The notes: generated by a model not told the origin, from the letters alone. Positions 24,927-33,910 are shown, counted from the first letter of the stretch. The stretch: DNA of 35,308 bases from Verrucomicrobiota bacterium (GCA_018610125.1 JAHEOI010000383.1:1-35308), one strand, 5' to 3'. Numbers and translations are program-made.

Positions 24927-26105
24927 TTATTTCTCTTCTTTCTCTTCAATCACGCGATAAAACCGCATTTTCTGACTTTTGTTGAGCGTGTCCACGCTAA
25001 ACGTGCCCGTGGTGGTATCCAATTCGGTCCATGAATCCGGATCAGAGAGATCGGAAGTGTATTCCACTCGGAACCCATTGACGCCGGAAACGTCATTCCA
25101 CTTCAGCAGAGCCTCGTTTTTGCTAATGCTGATGCCGAGCTCCAAAGGCTTCTGTGCCGGTCCCTGGTCATCATTCTCGGGATGGTTTGACGCGAACGTC
25201 CGTGTAAAAAAGGCCGCCGAAGTGAAATCGTCCGCCGGCGGGGTTCCTTCTTTAGGCCGTGAGGTAATCTGCGCTGCAATTCCCAAATCGTCCGCCACCC
25301 AATAATAATTTCGTACGAACCGGCGAGCAATCGTCTGGAGCCCGCTCCCTGTAAGGTCGGTCTGAAACTCAAGTTCCAGAAGCTCATTGACCCTCAAGCA
25401 TTTGGCAAACCCGATTTCGGGGAGATCGATCCGGCCGTACGCATCGACCTCGGCTTCCGTCTTACGGATAACGACCATACGGGTCGGGCCCAGAGTGAAT
25501 CCGTCTTCCCCTTCGTTATTGCCGGAGAAATTGATCGAATACTGCGTCGTATCACTCCACGTGTCCCCGAAGTTCATCGGATCGGGAAACTCGACAATTG
25601 GGGGATCGAATTTCGTCGCGGAGGGAGGGATTGTAATCAGGCCACCGGCATCAAGCTGCGCGAAGAACCCATGATTGATTCGCCCGGTGCCAGGTTGTTG
25701 AGTTATAAAGAGCCATTGGGGCGGGACCTTCGAAACATCCTCCGCGGTCCCGCTCTCCGCGGTAATATCAGTCATACGCTCAACAAGCTCCGCCTTGGGG
25801 AATGATTCGCTGTGCTCCACTTCCTCCGGCTTCACATAATCGAACCGAAAGGCGCGGTCCTTGGGGAAATTCCTATCGTCCGGGCCATCCTTCTTGAAGT
25901 CCCAAAGTTGAGGGCCACCGCGCTCCCCCAACAAGCCGGAAACGGATACCGTCCCCTCCGCCAAGTCAGGAAAACCGTTGTTGGCGTACACTTTGTAAAA
26001 CAGCCCCGCCTCGTCGTACATATCCGACGAGCTGATCGTAACCTGGGATTGAGCCAACTGGGGGATCACTCCCAAGGCCAATAAAATACATAGCGAAATC
26101 CTCAT
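24927..26105 (-). CDS. Unrecognised secreted protein
   Basis: From the ATG at 26105 the product has 392 residues with a clear signal peptide (MRISLCILLALGVIPQLAQS, cut near residue 20). A G-rich AGGTTGGGT directly upstream may act as the ribosome binding site; a longer frame to 26210 would place 35 odd residues before the signal peptide. The body is rich in acidic and beta-type sequence, and the last about 75 residues (ALLKWNDVSGVNGFRVEYTS, then FYRVIEE) resemble a fibronectin-III-like C-terminal domain seen in many PVC secreted proteins. I recognise no catalytic motif. It sits 30 nt upstream of the H-X9-DG prepilin-like gene, which suggests a shared export or assembly role. Confidence 0.75.
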   Translation of the reverse strand: MRISLCILLALGVIPQLAQSQVTISSSDMYDEAGLFYKVYANNGFPDLAEGTVSVSGLLGERGGPQLWDFKKDGPDDRNFPKDRAFRFDYVKPEEVEHSESFPKAELVERMTDITAESGTAEDVSKVPPQWLFITQQPGTGRINHGFFAQLDAGGLITIPPSATKFDPPIVEFPDPMNFGDTWSDTTQYSINFSGNNEGEDGFTLGPTRMVVIRKTEAEVDAYGRIDLPEIGFAKCLRVNELLELEFQTDLTGSGLQTIARRFVRNYYWVADDLGIAAQITSRPKEGTPPADDFTSAAFFTRTFASNHPENDDQGPAQKPLELGISISKNEALLKWNDVSGVNGFRVEYTSDLSDPDSWTELDTTTGTFSVDTLNKSQKMRFYRVIEEKEEK

Positions 26106-26274
26106 ACCCAACCTATTTCGAGTTCTGTTTGGCTTACGATATTCCAACGCCGTCGCGCTCGGCAATTCTGGGGCCTTCCCTATCGGTACCACACCTCGGT
26201 GGTAACGCAATCCCCAATGCCATCTCGCCCCCTATAAAGCATATTCCGTGCCGGCTTGGGGCTGAGGGAAGTGA

Positions 26275-26303
26275 GACGCCGAGGACGGCGTCCCTATCAG
26301 GGA
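26275..26303. repeat. REP-like intergenic hairpin, copy 2
   Basis: The stem GACGCCG (26275-26281) and CGGCGTC (26286-26292) close perfectly around AGGA. The 24 bases from 26276 are identical to those at 796-819. The copy lies in the 386-bp region upstream of the acetyl-CoA synthetase gene, which otherwise holds only a CTTCG-rich stretch (about 26340-26372) and a promoter candidate. Confidence 0.65.
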
Positions 26304-26423
26304 AGATCCTCTGGTCGTGGCGCTCGGTAAGTTCGTCTTTGCTTCGTGCCCTTCGCGTACTTCGCGGATAACAATCTCCTTCTTTCTTATTTCCACATTT
26401 TCAATATTCCGCTCGAGTTTCCG

Positions 26424-26453
26424 TTGACGCGATTCGAAGGTCTTTTTTAAGAT
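26424..26453 (+). promoter_or_regulatory. Candidate sigma-70 promoter of the acetyl-CoA synthetase gene
   Basis: TTGACG (26424-26429) is followed after 18 bases by TAAGAT (26448-26453). This would start transcription near 26460, about 30 nt before the ATG. The -10 matches only four of six consensus positions, so this is a moderate candidate. Confidence 0.4.
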
Positions 26454-26491
26454 CCGGTTCCAGTTTCCTAAGATGTAACTCGAGTCATGTT

Positions 26492-28507
26492 ATGAAGAAA
26501 AAGACGACATCTTCCTCTAAGAGTGGTATTACCTCGGTGCTGCAGGAGGGACGGGTTTTCTCACCCCCGGAATCATTCGCCAAGGAGGCCCGGATCAAGA
26601 GCCTATCGAAGTACCGCAAGCTGTATCGCGAATCGATCAACGAGCCCGAGCGATTTTGGGACCGCGAAGCTCGGGAAGAGCTCGTCTGGTTCAAGGAATG
26701 GCGAAAGGTCCTCCAATGGAAGGCCCCCTATGCCAAGTGGTTTGTCGGTGGTCAGCTCAATGTCAGCTACAACTGCCTGGATCGGCATCTCGGCACGCCG
26801 ACAGCCAACAAGGCGGCGATTATTTGGGAAGGCGAGCCGGCCGAGCCCGGAAAACCGGGTGAAGAGCGAACGCTGACTTACCACCAACTGCACCGCCAGG
26901 TTTGTCAGTTTGCCAATGTGCTCAAGCGGAACGGGGTATCAAAAGGGGACCGTGTCATTATCTATCTCCCGATGGTTCCCGAGGCGGCAATTGCCATGCT
27001 CGCTTGCGCCCGCATCGGAGCCATCCACTCGGTCGTTTTCGGAGGATTTAGCGCGCAATCGGTGGCCGAACGGATCCATGATTGCCAAGCCAAGATGGTG
27101 ATCACGGCAGACGGTGGGTTTCGTCGAGGTGAGGTCGTCGCCCTGAAGGAAAAGGTCGACGAGGCCCTTGAGCTGGAGGACACAAACGGGACGACCTTGG
27201 CAGGGTCCGTCGAGAAAGTCATCGTCTTGCAGCGGACGGCCTCAGACGTTGAGATGCAATCCGGCCGAGATGTCTGGTGGCATGAAGAGCTCAGACAAGT
27301 CGACACGAGCTGCCCGGCTGAGAAGATGGATAGCGAAGCCCCACTTTATATCCTTTACACCAGCGGGTCTACTGGAAAGCCAAAAGGCATCCTCCACACC
27401 ACCGGTGGTTATCTGCTCGGAGTTAAGATGACAACCAAGTATGTCTTTGATATTCGGGATGACGACGTCTACTGGTGCACCGCCGATGTCGGGTGGGTCA
27501 CCGGACACAGCTACGTGGTTTACGGCCCGCTGGCCAATGGCGCCACCACCCTGATGTACGAGGGAGCCCCTAACTTCCCGGAACCGGACCGCTTTTGGCA
27601 GATCGTCGACAAATATTCCGTAACGATCATGTACACCGCCCCGACCGCAATTCGGGCATTCATGAAATGGGGCGATCAATGGCCGAAGCGTCATGATTTA
27701 AGCTCACTGCGACTCCTGGGGACTGTCGGTGAGCCGATCAATCCCGAGGCATGGATGTGGTATTATGAAGTGATCGGGGGGAAACGCTGCCCCATTGTCG
27801 ATACATGGTGGCAAACCGAGACAGGGGCAATCATGATCTCGCCATTACCGGGGACTACGCCGACAAAGCCGGGCTCGGCAACCTTGCCGTTCTTTGGGGT
27901 CGTGCCCGAAGTCGTCGACGAAGATGGGAAACCGGTCCCGAAAAATACCGGCGGCAAACTGATCATCAAGCAACCCTGGCCAAGCATGCTTCGCGGGATC
28001 TGGGGCGATCCGGAACGTTACAAACAGACGTACTGGAGTGAGGTCAAAGGATGTTATTTCACCGGTGACGGTTGCCGTCAGGATGAAGATGGCTATTTCT
28101 GGGTTGTCGGCCGAATCGATGATGTCTTGAATGTCTCCGGCCACCGGATCGGGACCGCCGAGGTGGAAAGCGCGCTCGTCAGTCACTCAAAGGTGGCCGA
28201 GGCAGCGGTGGTAGGACGACCGGACGAGGTCAAAGGCCAAGCCTTGGTCGCCTTTGTCACTGTCAAAGGGGGTGCCGACCCAACCCCCAAGCTCAGGGAG
28301 GAGCTCCGGAGTCACGTGGCCAAAGAGATCGGCCCGATGGCCAAACCCGACGATATCCGATTCGCCGAGGCACTCCCCAAGACCCGCTCCGGAAAGATCA
28401 TGCGGCGACTCCTCAAGGAGATCGCCTCCGGGGAGGAAGTCAAAGGAGACACGACGACCCTCGAGGACTTCACGGTCATTGCCAAGCTACAAGGCGAAGA
28501 AGACTGA
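26492..28507 (+). CDS. acs: Acetyl-CoA synthetase (AMP-forming)
   Basis: The 671-residue enzyme makes acetyl-CoA from acetate, ATP and CoA by way of acetyl-AMP in the cytoplasm. The ANL-superfamily motifs are plain: the phosphate-binding loop YTSGSTGKPKG (about 288-298), GTVGEPINPEAW, DTWWQTETGA, the hinge region VGRIDDVLNVSGHRIGTAEVE and the C-terminal KTRSGKIMRR (about 630-639), whose Lys is catalytic and is the acetylation control site in the family. The length is about 20 residues above E. coli Acs (652), because of a basic Ser-rich N-terminus. No strong Shine-Dalgarno precedes the ATG. The gene stands alone between divergent and convergent neighbours and is followed by a perfect hairpin. 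Confidence 0.96.
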   Translation: MKKKTTSSSKSGITSVLQEGRVFSPPESFAKEARIKSLSKYRKLYRESINEPERFWDREAREELVWFKEWRKVLQWKAPYAKWFVGGQLNVSYNCLDRHLGTPTANKAAIIWEGEPAEPGKPGEERTLTYHQLHRQVCQFANVLKRNGVSKGDRVIIYLPMVPEAAIAMLACARIGAIHSVVFGGFSAQSVAERIHDCQAKMVITADGGFRRGEVVALKEKVDEALELEDTNGTTLAGSVEKVIVLQRTASDVEMQSGRDVWWHEELRQVDTSCPAEKMDSEAPLYILYTSGSTGKPKGILHTTGGYLLGVKMTTKYVFDIRDDDVYWCTADVGWVTGHSYVVYGPLANGATTLMYEGAPNFPEPDRFWQIVDKYSVTIMYTAPTAIRAFMKWGDQWPKRHDLSSLRLLGTVGEPINPEAWMWYYEVIGGKRCPIVDTWWQTETGAIMISPLPGTTPTKPGSATLPFFGVVPEVVDEDGKPVPKNTGGKLIIKQPWPSMLRGIWGDPERYKQTYWSEVKGCYFTGDGCRQDEDGYFWVVGRIDDVLNVSGHRIGTAEVESALVSHSKVAEAAVVGRPDEVKGQALVAFVTVKGGADPTPKLREELRSHVAKEIGPMAKPDDIRFAEALPKTRSGKIMRRLLKEIASGEEVKGDTTTLEDFTVIAKLQGEED

Positions 28508-28529
28508 GCCCTTGGCGGCTCCTTCACCT

Positions 28530-28563
28530 CATTCGTCTCCCTTCGCAAGAGGGGAGACGAATG
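28530..28563. terminator. Perfect 12-bp hairpin after acs
   Basis: CATTCGTCTCCC (28530-28541) pairs fully with GGGAGACGAATG (28552-28563) around a 10-base loop, starting 22 nt after the acs stop. There is no following T-run, so it may be a 3'-end stabiliser or a repeat element rather than an intrinsic terminator. It also lies downstream of the convergent PEP-CTERM-like gene. Confidence 0.5.
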
Positions 28564-28692
28564 CCTGGCGCAGACCAAAAACGATGTCTGCCACTGATGA
28601 CGTTCCATAATGCCGCGTCTTCGCGGGTCGTGGGAATGCCTCCCTCGGATAGAGCTGACCTCCGGGGGAGGGGAAAACCGATCAGACTCCAC

Positions 28693-29253
28693 TTAGCGTC
28701 GGAAAAGGACGATCAAGGCAACCCCAAACAAAGTGAGCGACAGAACCGAGTTTTCCGGGATCATTGAAGCCGGATAAACGAAAAAGCCTTCAAGGTTTCG
28801 CAGGAAAGTCGGACTCTCGGGAGCCCCGGCCTTTAACATGAGAGTATCCGACAACCCGGCCGCAATGTCGTTGCGCCCGCTCGCTACGACCGTTTCAAAT
28901 GTCTCACCGCCATTGACGTTCCACACCCGCACCTGAGCTCTTGCCTCCTGACCGGGAGCAATCCAGTCAACGGTGCGTGTCAGGTCTTCATCGACTCCCC
29001 AATAGCCGGCATTATCGCCAATCCCGAACGCGACCGGGTCACTGACTCGCTTAAATGGTTCCCGTGACTCGCCGGTCATCCCCAAATAGAGCTGCGCCAG
29101 ATATTGGGAACCGGCAAGCCGAGTCCCATCCAAGTGAAACACAGGGGCGTCGATTCCCTTGGAAGGCACACGGTTACTGAAATTAAACGTCCCTTGCCCG
29201 AACGCGGTCATCACCGCGAGCATCAAGCAGAGACTCAAGGATTTCGCCTTCAT
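28693..29253 (-). CDS. Exported protein with PEP-CTERM-like sorting tail
   Basis: The 186-residue product has a signal peptide (MKAKSLSLCLMLAVMTAFGQ) and a C-terminal tail IPENSVLSLTLFGVALIVLF followed by RR: short P-E motif, membrane helix, basic end. That is the layout of PEP-CTERM signals recognised by exosortase, with PEN in place of PEP. The middle (about 25-160) is beta-rich and matches a small verrucomicrobial secreted type; no enzyme motif is visible. The Shine-Dalgarno GGAG, 6 nt before the ATG at 29253, fixes the start. It lies 30 nt after the gingipain-fold gene and is probably the last gene of the panD-lpxD operon. No exosortase gene is in the window. Confidence 0.75.
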   Translation of the reverse strand: MKAKSLSLCLMLAVMTAFGQGTFNFSNRVPSKGIDAPVFHLDGTRLAGSQYLAQLYLGMTGESREPFKRVSDPVAFGIGDNAGYWGVDEDLTRTVDWIAPGQEARAQVRVWNVNGGETFETVVASGRNDIAAGLSDTLMLKAGAPESPTFLRNLEGFFVYPASMIPENSVLSLTLFGVALIVLFRR

Positions 29254-29283
29254 AAATAACTCCAAGGCTTCTCCCGGTCGGGT

Positions 29284-32200
29284 TTATTCCACGGAAGCAT
29301 ATGCGGCCTGGCTCAGATTCCTAAATACACCACTGCCGGTCACCTCGTCACGAACCCCGCGTACCTGATAAAGTTTCGCGCCATCCGGAGCGGCTTCATC
29401 GGTGAATCCGGTCCCAGCCAGCGCTTCCTCGGTCAGCAGCTCGAATGGCCCCTCCAATCCATTGACTGAGCGATAGACAAAATAGCCAACCTGCGGAGAC
29501 GGCGGACCGTCCCAGCTAAGCGAAACGTCCCCACCCTCCGCCTCGGCGACCAGTCCTGTCGGAGGTGAATCCACATAGAGCCGCAATGTCGGATCGCCTA
29601 TCAAAGCGATATGGATGTTGTACCCGTTGCTCCAGTCGAATAAGACGAAATCTCGCGTATCCAAGCCATTAATGGTCTTGACGACACTTTTCCCTAGGCT
29701 ATCACCCCAGGCCATCGATTGCCACCGCTGTTTGAACCACCGTCCCCACAGCGCTGCCAAGCCTGAGCCGGTCGGGGCAAGGCTCGCTCGAAGCAAGTTA
29801 TCCTCGGTGTTCCATTCACCAAAAAACGAGCCGTCCAACACGTAGAAACCGGTATTCGGCGCCTTCGAAGGGTCCGCGAAGTCCGCTGTCGTGTGGGAAT
29901 GACTTTTGTTCCCCACCCCGATCGCGTCGTAAAAGCCGGCCCCAAATTGGAAGCCCCAGAGATAATTCCCCTGAGTCTTGAAATGGTTGACTTGACGTAT
30001 TCGCGTTGGCTCAAGCCCGAACCAGGCACTAACATTTTTGAGGGCATAGCTATAGAGCAAGCGATTGGGGTCAACTCCGAGCGATCCTCCGAAAAAACCA
30101 AGTGAGGCAACCTTATCTCGAAAACGAAGCTTGTGCTGCCGGTAGCGATGATTTTTATCAAGATACCGCTTGAGCAGGTCGATCTCAGAGATTAGGGCAA
30201 CCCCGTCCGGCGGCGTTTCAGTGAATGTCGGCAGATTGGCAAAATCGACTCGCCCGACAGCGACCTCGATGCTGGACGGGAAGCGTCGCTGATCAAAGAT
30301 CCCGTCGCTCGGCACGTTGGGCACGGGCGGAATGCCCCGGAGCCGGTCCTTTATCCCTTCATGCTCAAGAACGTCCGACCAGTGAATTCGAACGACTTTC
30401 ACCCCCTGCGATTCCGACACATCGATGCTCCCCAAGTCTTTGAGGAATTCGACCTTGAGGTAGCTCTCCCCATTGAGCGCTCTCTTCGTGACGGCTTCGA
30501 CGTTGACATTGCTCTCCGAGCCATCGATTGCCAGTCCCCGAAGCTCGAGAATGGAGATTTGGCGATCGGCACGAAAGGGCTGGACGTTGTCGACCTTAAT
30601 CCAACGGACATCGTTAGCAAGCACGTTGAAGTCCTCGGTTATTTGGGGGCCGGGCACGTGAAAATCTGAAGAGGTCTCGTAGAATGCGCCTGCCGGGTCA
30701 TTGTCTGTGACCGTTTCACGGGGCGGCATGACGGTATCGCCGTAATAAAAATCGACCGGCCATGGTCGATCATGGTGGCCATCGGGACGGAATTGCCCGG
30801 ACTGGGGGATCGGCACATGACCGATTAGGAATACGGCCCTCAAGCTCTCCGGATTCTTCTGATACTCGCTCTCGACGAGGGCTTTGATCTCACGGATTTT
30901 AGGGATATTGTTTTCCCAGTTTTGGTCGTCATGCCGAGGCACCTGATGTCGAGTTACCAGCCAGCCATCGCCGACGAGATCCCTTTTCAATCGGTCAAGC
31001 TCCGCACTCAGCTCGGGTGCCACGGTCTCGTCCACCAGCACCAATGCCCGCCCTCGTTCATGAATCACTTCCGGCTCCACTCTTGAAACAACGTACCGAT
31101 CAAACAGCTCATCCGTTGTCGATTTTTGCTCATCGAGATTCGCTTCTTCACGCCGAATTCGGAATTCATATCGAGTCGTCGGCTTGATAGCTGCCGGCGC
31201 ATTCGTATAGCTCCATTGGTGGTAGTTCCGAGCCAGCACGCTCCAATTTCGTTCGCCGACCGGGCGCCGTTCGATCAACACCGGGTCTCCGGGAATCCCT
31301 TTCCAATCGAGGCGAATTGTCTCCGGAGACGATTGGATCGAGGCGCTCAAGGTAAAATCATGAGAATACTTATCGATATCGCCCCCTGGGCGATAATTGA
31401 ACGTTTCCAGCTCCTCGAACGCCCCCTTGGCCGGTTTTGTGCCATCCCGAGCGCTTCCAATCGTCAGTCCGTCGCTCTCTCGAACCGACTTGGAAGGGAC
31501 CACTGTCATCCCATTACCCGCATTTGGGAGCCGCTCGTCATCGACTTCAATCGCCGTGAAAGTCGGCGTGTACGTCACAAGGATCTTATGCCATCGGTTC
31601 GCTTCCCAATCGATCGGGGCGACCACGTGCTTCTTCTCTTTCCCACCCGCCTGGGATACAAAACGGATCTCGTTTCCCGAGGCGTTGATGGAAACACCCC
31701 AGAAACCTTGAGAGGCGTCTTGGGCCGATTCTCCGACCGTCAACAATCGGGCAGTCTCTCCGGGCCCCTCACCCGAGCCCCAATTCGGTTTAAACCAAAA
31801 GCGAAAAGCGCCATTTCTTAGGTTGAAATTGGGGCTTCCATTCGGCTCGACATCTCGGTAACGAAGGATGGATTTCGGCTCGCTTGGCTTATGAGCCAAC
31901 GCAAGCCCTGCAAAACTTGGGACATTCGTCGTACCGACATTCTCTAAAGGCATCTGGCCCGTTTCGCCGACCATCGAGGCCTCATCAAACTTCCAATGGC
32001 CGAGACGAACGAACTCAACGCTGTCGGGATCCAAGGGATCGGTCCCGTCCTCGATCTCCTGTGCATCATTCCGTCCGTCGTAATCGCTGTCCTGTGCCTT
32101 GAGGTCGATTGTCGGAACGGTCACCAGGTCCACCGCCGCCTTCGCCAGTCGAGTGGAATCCGATTTCGTCAACGCACCGTCGCGATTTACATCCGCAAAC

Positions 32201-32412
32201 AGGGCTACTTCCGATGGCAACGGCGCCGTTCCCCGCAAGTGGTTGACCAGGAAAGCCACATCCTTAATCGTCAAGCGCCCGTCCTCATTAAGGTCCCCGG
32301 TCTGCTCAGGAAGCCCCCACGTCGGCGTCAGCTCACCCGCCCCAAGGATTATCACCAGGAAAAGGCAAAGGAGTGCCGAGAATGATGACGTTTTGGGCTG
32401 ACCGCTGTTCAT
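29284..32412 (-). CDS. Large secreted gingipain-fold (C25-like) protein with dockerin-like EF-hands, probably inactive
   Basis: The 1042-residue protein has a signal segment (about 9-33), a dockerin-like EF-hand pair (GDLNEDGRLTIKDV at 39-52, ADVNRDGALTKSD at 73-85), a calcium-type DSDYDGRNDAQE (108-119), a laminin-G-like domain (about 137-345), an Fn3-like domain (about 355-425), a C25-type region (about 440-948) and an Fn3 C-terminus. C25 landmarks are RALVLVDETV, AVFLIGHVP, FYYGD, IEVAVGRVDF and IALIGDPTLRLYV (935-947). By eye, the His position (G-H-G in gingipain) is G-A-G at 824-826 and the Cys position (A-C-x-x-G) is G-S-x-x-G at 861-865, so protease activity is doubtful. A further segment interrupts the fold at about 590-690. 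The gene starts 9 nt after the lpxD stop. Confidence 0.72.
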   Translation of the reverse strand: MNSGQPKTSSFSALLCLFLVIILGAGELTPTWGLPEQTGDLNEDGRLTIKDVAFLVNHLRGTAPLPSEVALFADVNRDGALTKSDSTRLAKAAVDLVTVPTIDLKAQDSDYDGRNDAQEIEDGTDPLDPDSVEFVRLGHWKFDEASMVGETGQMPLENVGTTNVPSFAGLALAHKPSEPKSILRYRDVEPNGSPNFNLRNGAFRFWFKPNWGSGEGPGETARLLTVGESAQDASQGFWGVSINASGNEIRFVSQAGGKEKKHVVAPIDWEANRWHKILVTYTPTFTAIEVDDERLPNAGNGMTVVPSKSVRESDGLTIGSARDGTKPAKGAFEELETFNYRPGGDIDKYSHDFTLSASIQSSPETIRLDWKGIPGDPVLIERRPVGERNWSVLARNYHQWSYTNAPAAIKPTTRYEFRIRREEANLDEQKSTTDELFDRYVVSRVEPEVIHERGRALVLVDETVAPELSAELDRLKRDLVGDGWLVTRHQVPRHDDQNWENNIPKIREIKALVESEYQKNPESLRAVFLIGHVPIPQSGQFRPDGHHDRPWPVDFYYGDTVMPPRETVTDNDPAGAFYETSSDFHVPGPQITEDFNVLANDVRWIKVDNVQPFRADRQISILELRGLAIDGSESNVNVEAVTKRALNGESYLKVEFLKDLGSIDVSESQGVKVVRIHWSDVLEHEGIKDRLRGIPPVPNVPSDGIFDQRRFPSSIEVAVGRVDFANLPTFTETPPDGVALISEIDLLKRYLDKNHRYRQHKLRFRDKVASLGFFGGSLGVDPNRLLYSYALKNVSAWFGLEPTRIRQVNHFKTQGNYLWGFQFGAGFYDAIGVGNKSHSHTTADFADPSKAPNTGFYVLDGSFFGEWNTEDNLLRASLAPTGSGLAALWGRWFKQRWQSMAWGDSLGKSVVKTINGLDTRDFVLFDWSNGYNIHIALIGDPTLRLYVDSPPTGLVAEAEGGDVSLSWDGPPSPQVGYFVYRSVNGLEGPFELLTEEALAGTGFTDEAAPDGAKLYQVRGVRDEVTGSGVFRNLSQAAYASVE

Positions 32413-32421
32413 TGAGCCCGC

Positions 32422-33474
32422 CTACTCCATTTCACCGGGCTGGGGTACTGTGGATTGGGAATGGATTGCTTGGAGCTGCTTTTCCAGCTCACCAACCCGA
32501 CGAAGCAAATCCGGAAGCTGTTGTTGCGCGATAAGCTGACGCTTCATCTGATGGCTTGGTTGTGCCGGCGAGCCGAACCATTTCTCGCCGGAACCGATAT
32601 TGTGCATCACTCCCGATTGACCCGCAACCGTGCTGCGATCGCCCAGCTTGAGGTGCCCCGCGACCCCTGTCTGACCGGCCAAAGTGACATAATTCCCAAG
32701 TTGAGTGCTCCCCGCAATCCCGGCTTGGGCCACGACAATGCAATGCTCACCGATCTCAACGTTATGAGCAATCATCACCAGGTTGTCGATCTTGCTCCCC
32801 CGACCGATCACTGTCGGTCCCAACGCCCCTCGATCAATCGTTACATTGGCACCGATTTCCACATCCTCTCGGATATCGACGTACCCGATTTGAGGCACCT
32901 TTAAATGACGCCCCGCTTCCATGACGTAGCCAAAGCCATCCGAGCCAACCACGCTATTGGCATGGATTCGTGAGCGATTCCCGATCAGGGATTTCGAATA
33001 AACGATGACCCCTGGAAAGAGCTGCGCTTCATCGCCGATGGCAGACTCGGCACCGACATAGTTATTGCCATGCAGCACGGCATGCTGACCAAGCCGGACA
33101 TTTTCCTCGATCACGCAATTGGGACCGACATAGGCCGACCCGGAGACCGTGGCACTCGAAGCAACCTCGGCGGTCGGATGAATTCCGGGTGTCCGTTGCG
33201 GCTCGGGAAAGAAAAACGGCACCACCTTGGCAAAGGCCACACGCGGCTTGGAAACCCGAATCAGCGCCTTCGATCCCTTGACCTGCTCTTCATCGACAAG
33301 GATTGCCGAAGCAGCGCTCTGCTCGGCCAAACGAAAATAATGGCTATTCTCGGCGAACGTCAGATCGCCCGGCTGGGCGTTCTCGGCCGCTGTAAAGCCG
33401 GATAGCTCCATCTCCGGATTCCCGTCCACCCATCCACCGATCCGCTCCGCGATGTCACCTGCAGTTATTGGCAT
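32422..33474 (-). CDS. lpxD: UDP-3-O-(3-hydroxyacyl)glucosamine N-acyltransferase
   Basis: The 350-residue enzyme adds the second acyl chain in lipid A synthesis, using acyl-ACP. The N-terminal uridine-binding domain (about 1-95, with AAENAQPGDLTFAEN) is followed by left-handed beta-helix hexapeptide repeats (about 100-310), the catalytic His in VMIAHNVEIG (about residue 235) and a C-terminal coiled coil (LLRRVGELEKQLQAI) that builds the trimer. AGGGG lies 7 nt before the ATG at 33474; a frame from 33489 would contain that ribosome binding site and is rejected. The gene sits between panD (57 nt upstream) and the gingipain-fold gene (9 nt downstream), away from the usual lpxA/fabZ/lpxC neighbours. 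It shows that the host makes lipid A. Confidence 0.95.
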   Translation of the reverse strand: MPITAGDIAERIGGWVDGNPEMELSGFTAAENAQPGDLTFAENSHYFRLAEQSAASAILVDEEQVKGSKALIRVSKPRVAFAKVVPFFFPEPQRTPGIHPTAEVASSATVSGSAYVGPNCVIEENVRLGQHAVLHGNNYVGAESAIGDEAQLFPGVIVYSKSLIGNRSRIHANSVVGSDGFGYVMEAGRHLKVPQIGYVDIREDVEIGANVTIDRGALGPTVIGRGSKIDNLVMIAHNVEIGEHCIVVAQAGIAGSTQLGNYVTLAGQTGVAGHLKLGDRSTVAGQSGVMHNIGSGEKWFGSPAQPSHQMKRQLIAQQQLPDLLRRVGELEKQLQAIHSQSTVPQPGEME

Positions 33475-33531
33475 GATATTTCCCCTCACCGACCTTCCTT
33501 CCCCTAATTGCCTTAAGGCGATTTCCCTTAG

Positions 33532-33894
33532 TCAAATCCCTCGAGAATGCTCGATCTGATTCCCTTCGCCAAGGACAATGACACGGGGCTGCCATTTCTT
33601 GGCTTCGGCCGCCTCCAGCGTCACATAGCTCATAATGGTCAGACGATCCCCCTGCTTACCCAGATGCGCGGCGGCTCCGTTGAGGACAATATCTCCCGAC
33701 CCCCGTTTTCCCGGGATCGCATACGTCTCGAACCGGGCTCCGTTGGCCATGTTGCTACACAATACCCGCTCGTTCGGCAGAAGACCGACCTTTTCCATCA
33801 AGTCCTCGGCAACGGTCAGGCTACCTTCATATTCCAGATCGGCTTCCGTCACTTGCGCTCGATGGAGCTTCGATTTGAGTAAATGAACCTGCAT
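33532..33894 (-). CDS. panD: Aspartate 1-decarboxylase proenzyme
   Basis: The 120-residue proenzyme cleaves itself between G24 and S25 (YEGSLT), turning the Ser into the pyruvoyl cofactor. It then decarboxylates L-aspartate to beta-alanine for pantothenate and CoA. Known active-site residues are in place: K9, T57, Y58 and the N-G-A-R segment at 51-54. The length is normal for the family. Translation starts at the ATG at 33894, without an obvious Shine-Dalgarno, and a strong sigma-70-like promoter lies about 40 nt upstream. It is the first gene of the likely panD-lpxD operon. panB and panC are not in the window. Confidence 0.96.
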   Translation of the reverse strand: MQVHLLKSKLHRAQVTEADLEYEGSLTVAEDLMEKVGLLPNERVLCSNMANGARFETYAIPGKRGSGDIVLNGAAAHLGKQGDRLTIMSYVTLEAAEAKKWQPRVIVLGEGNQIEHSRGI

Positions 33895-33910
33895 ACAGTC
33901 AAGTCACACG

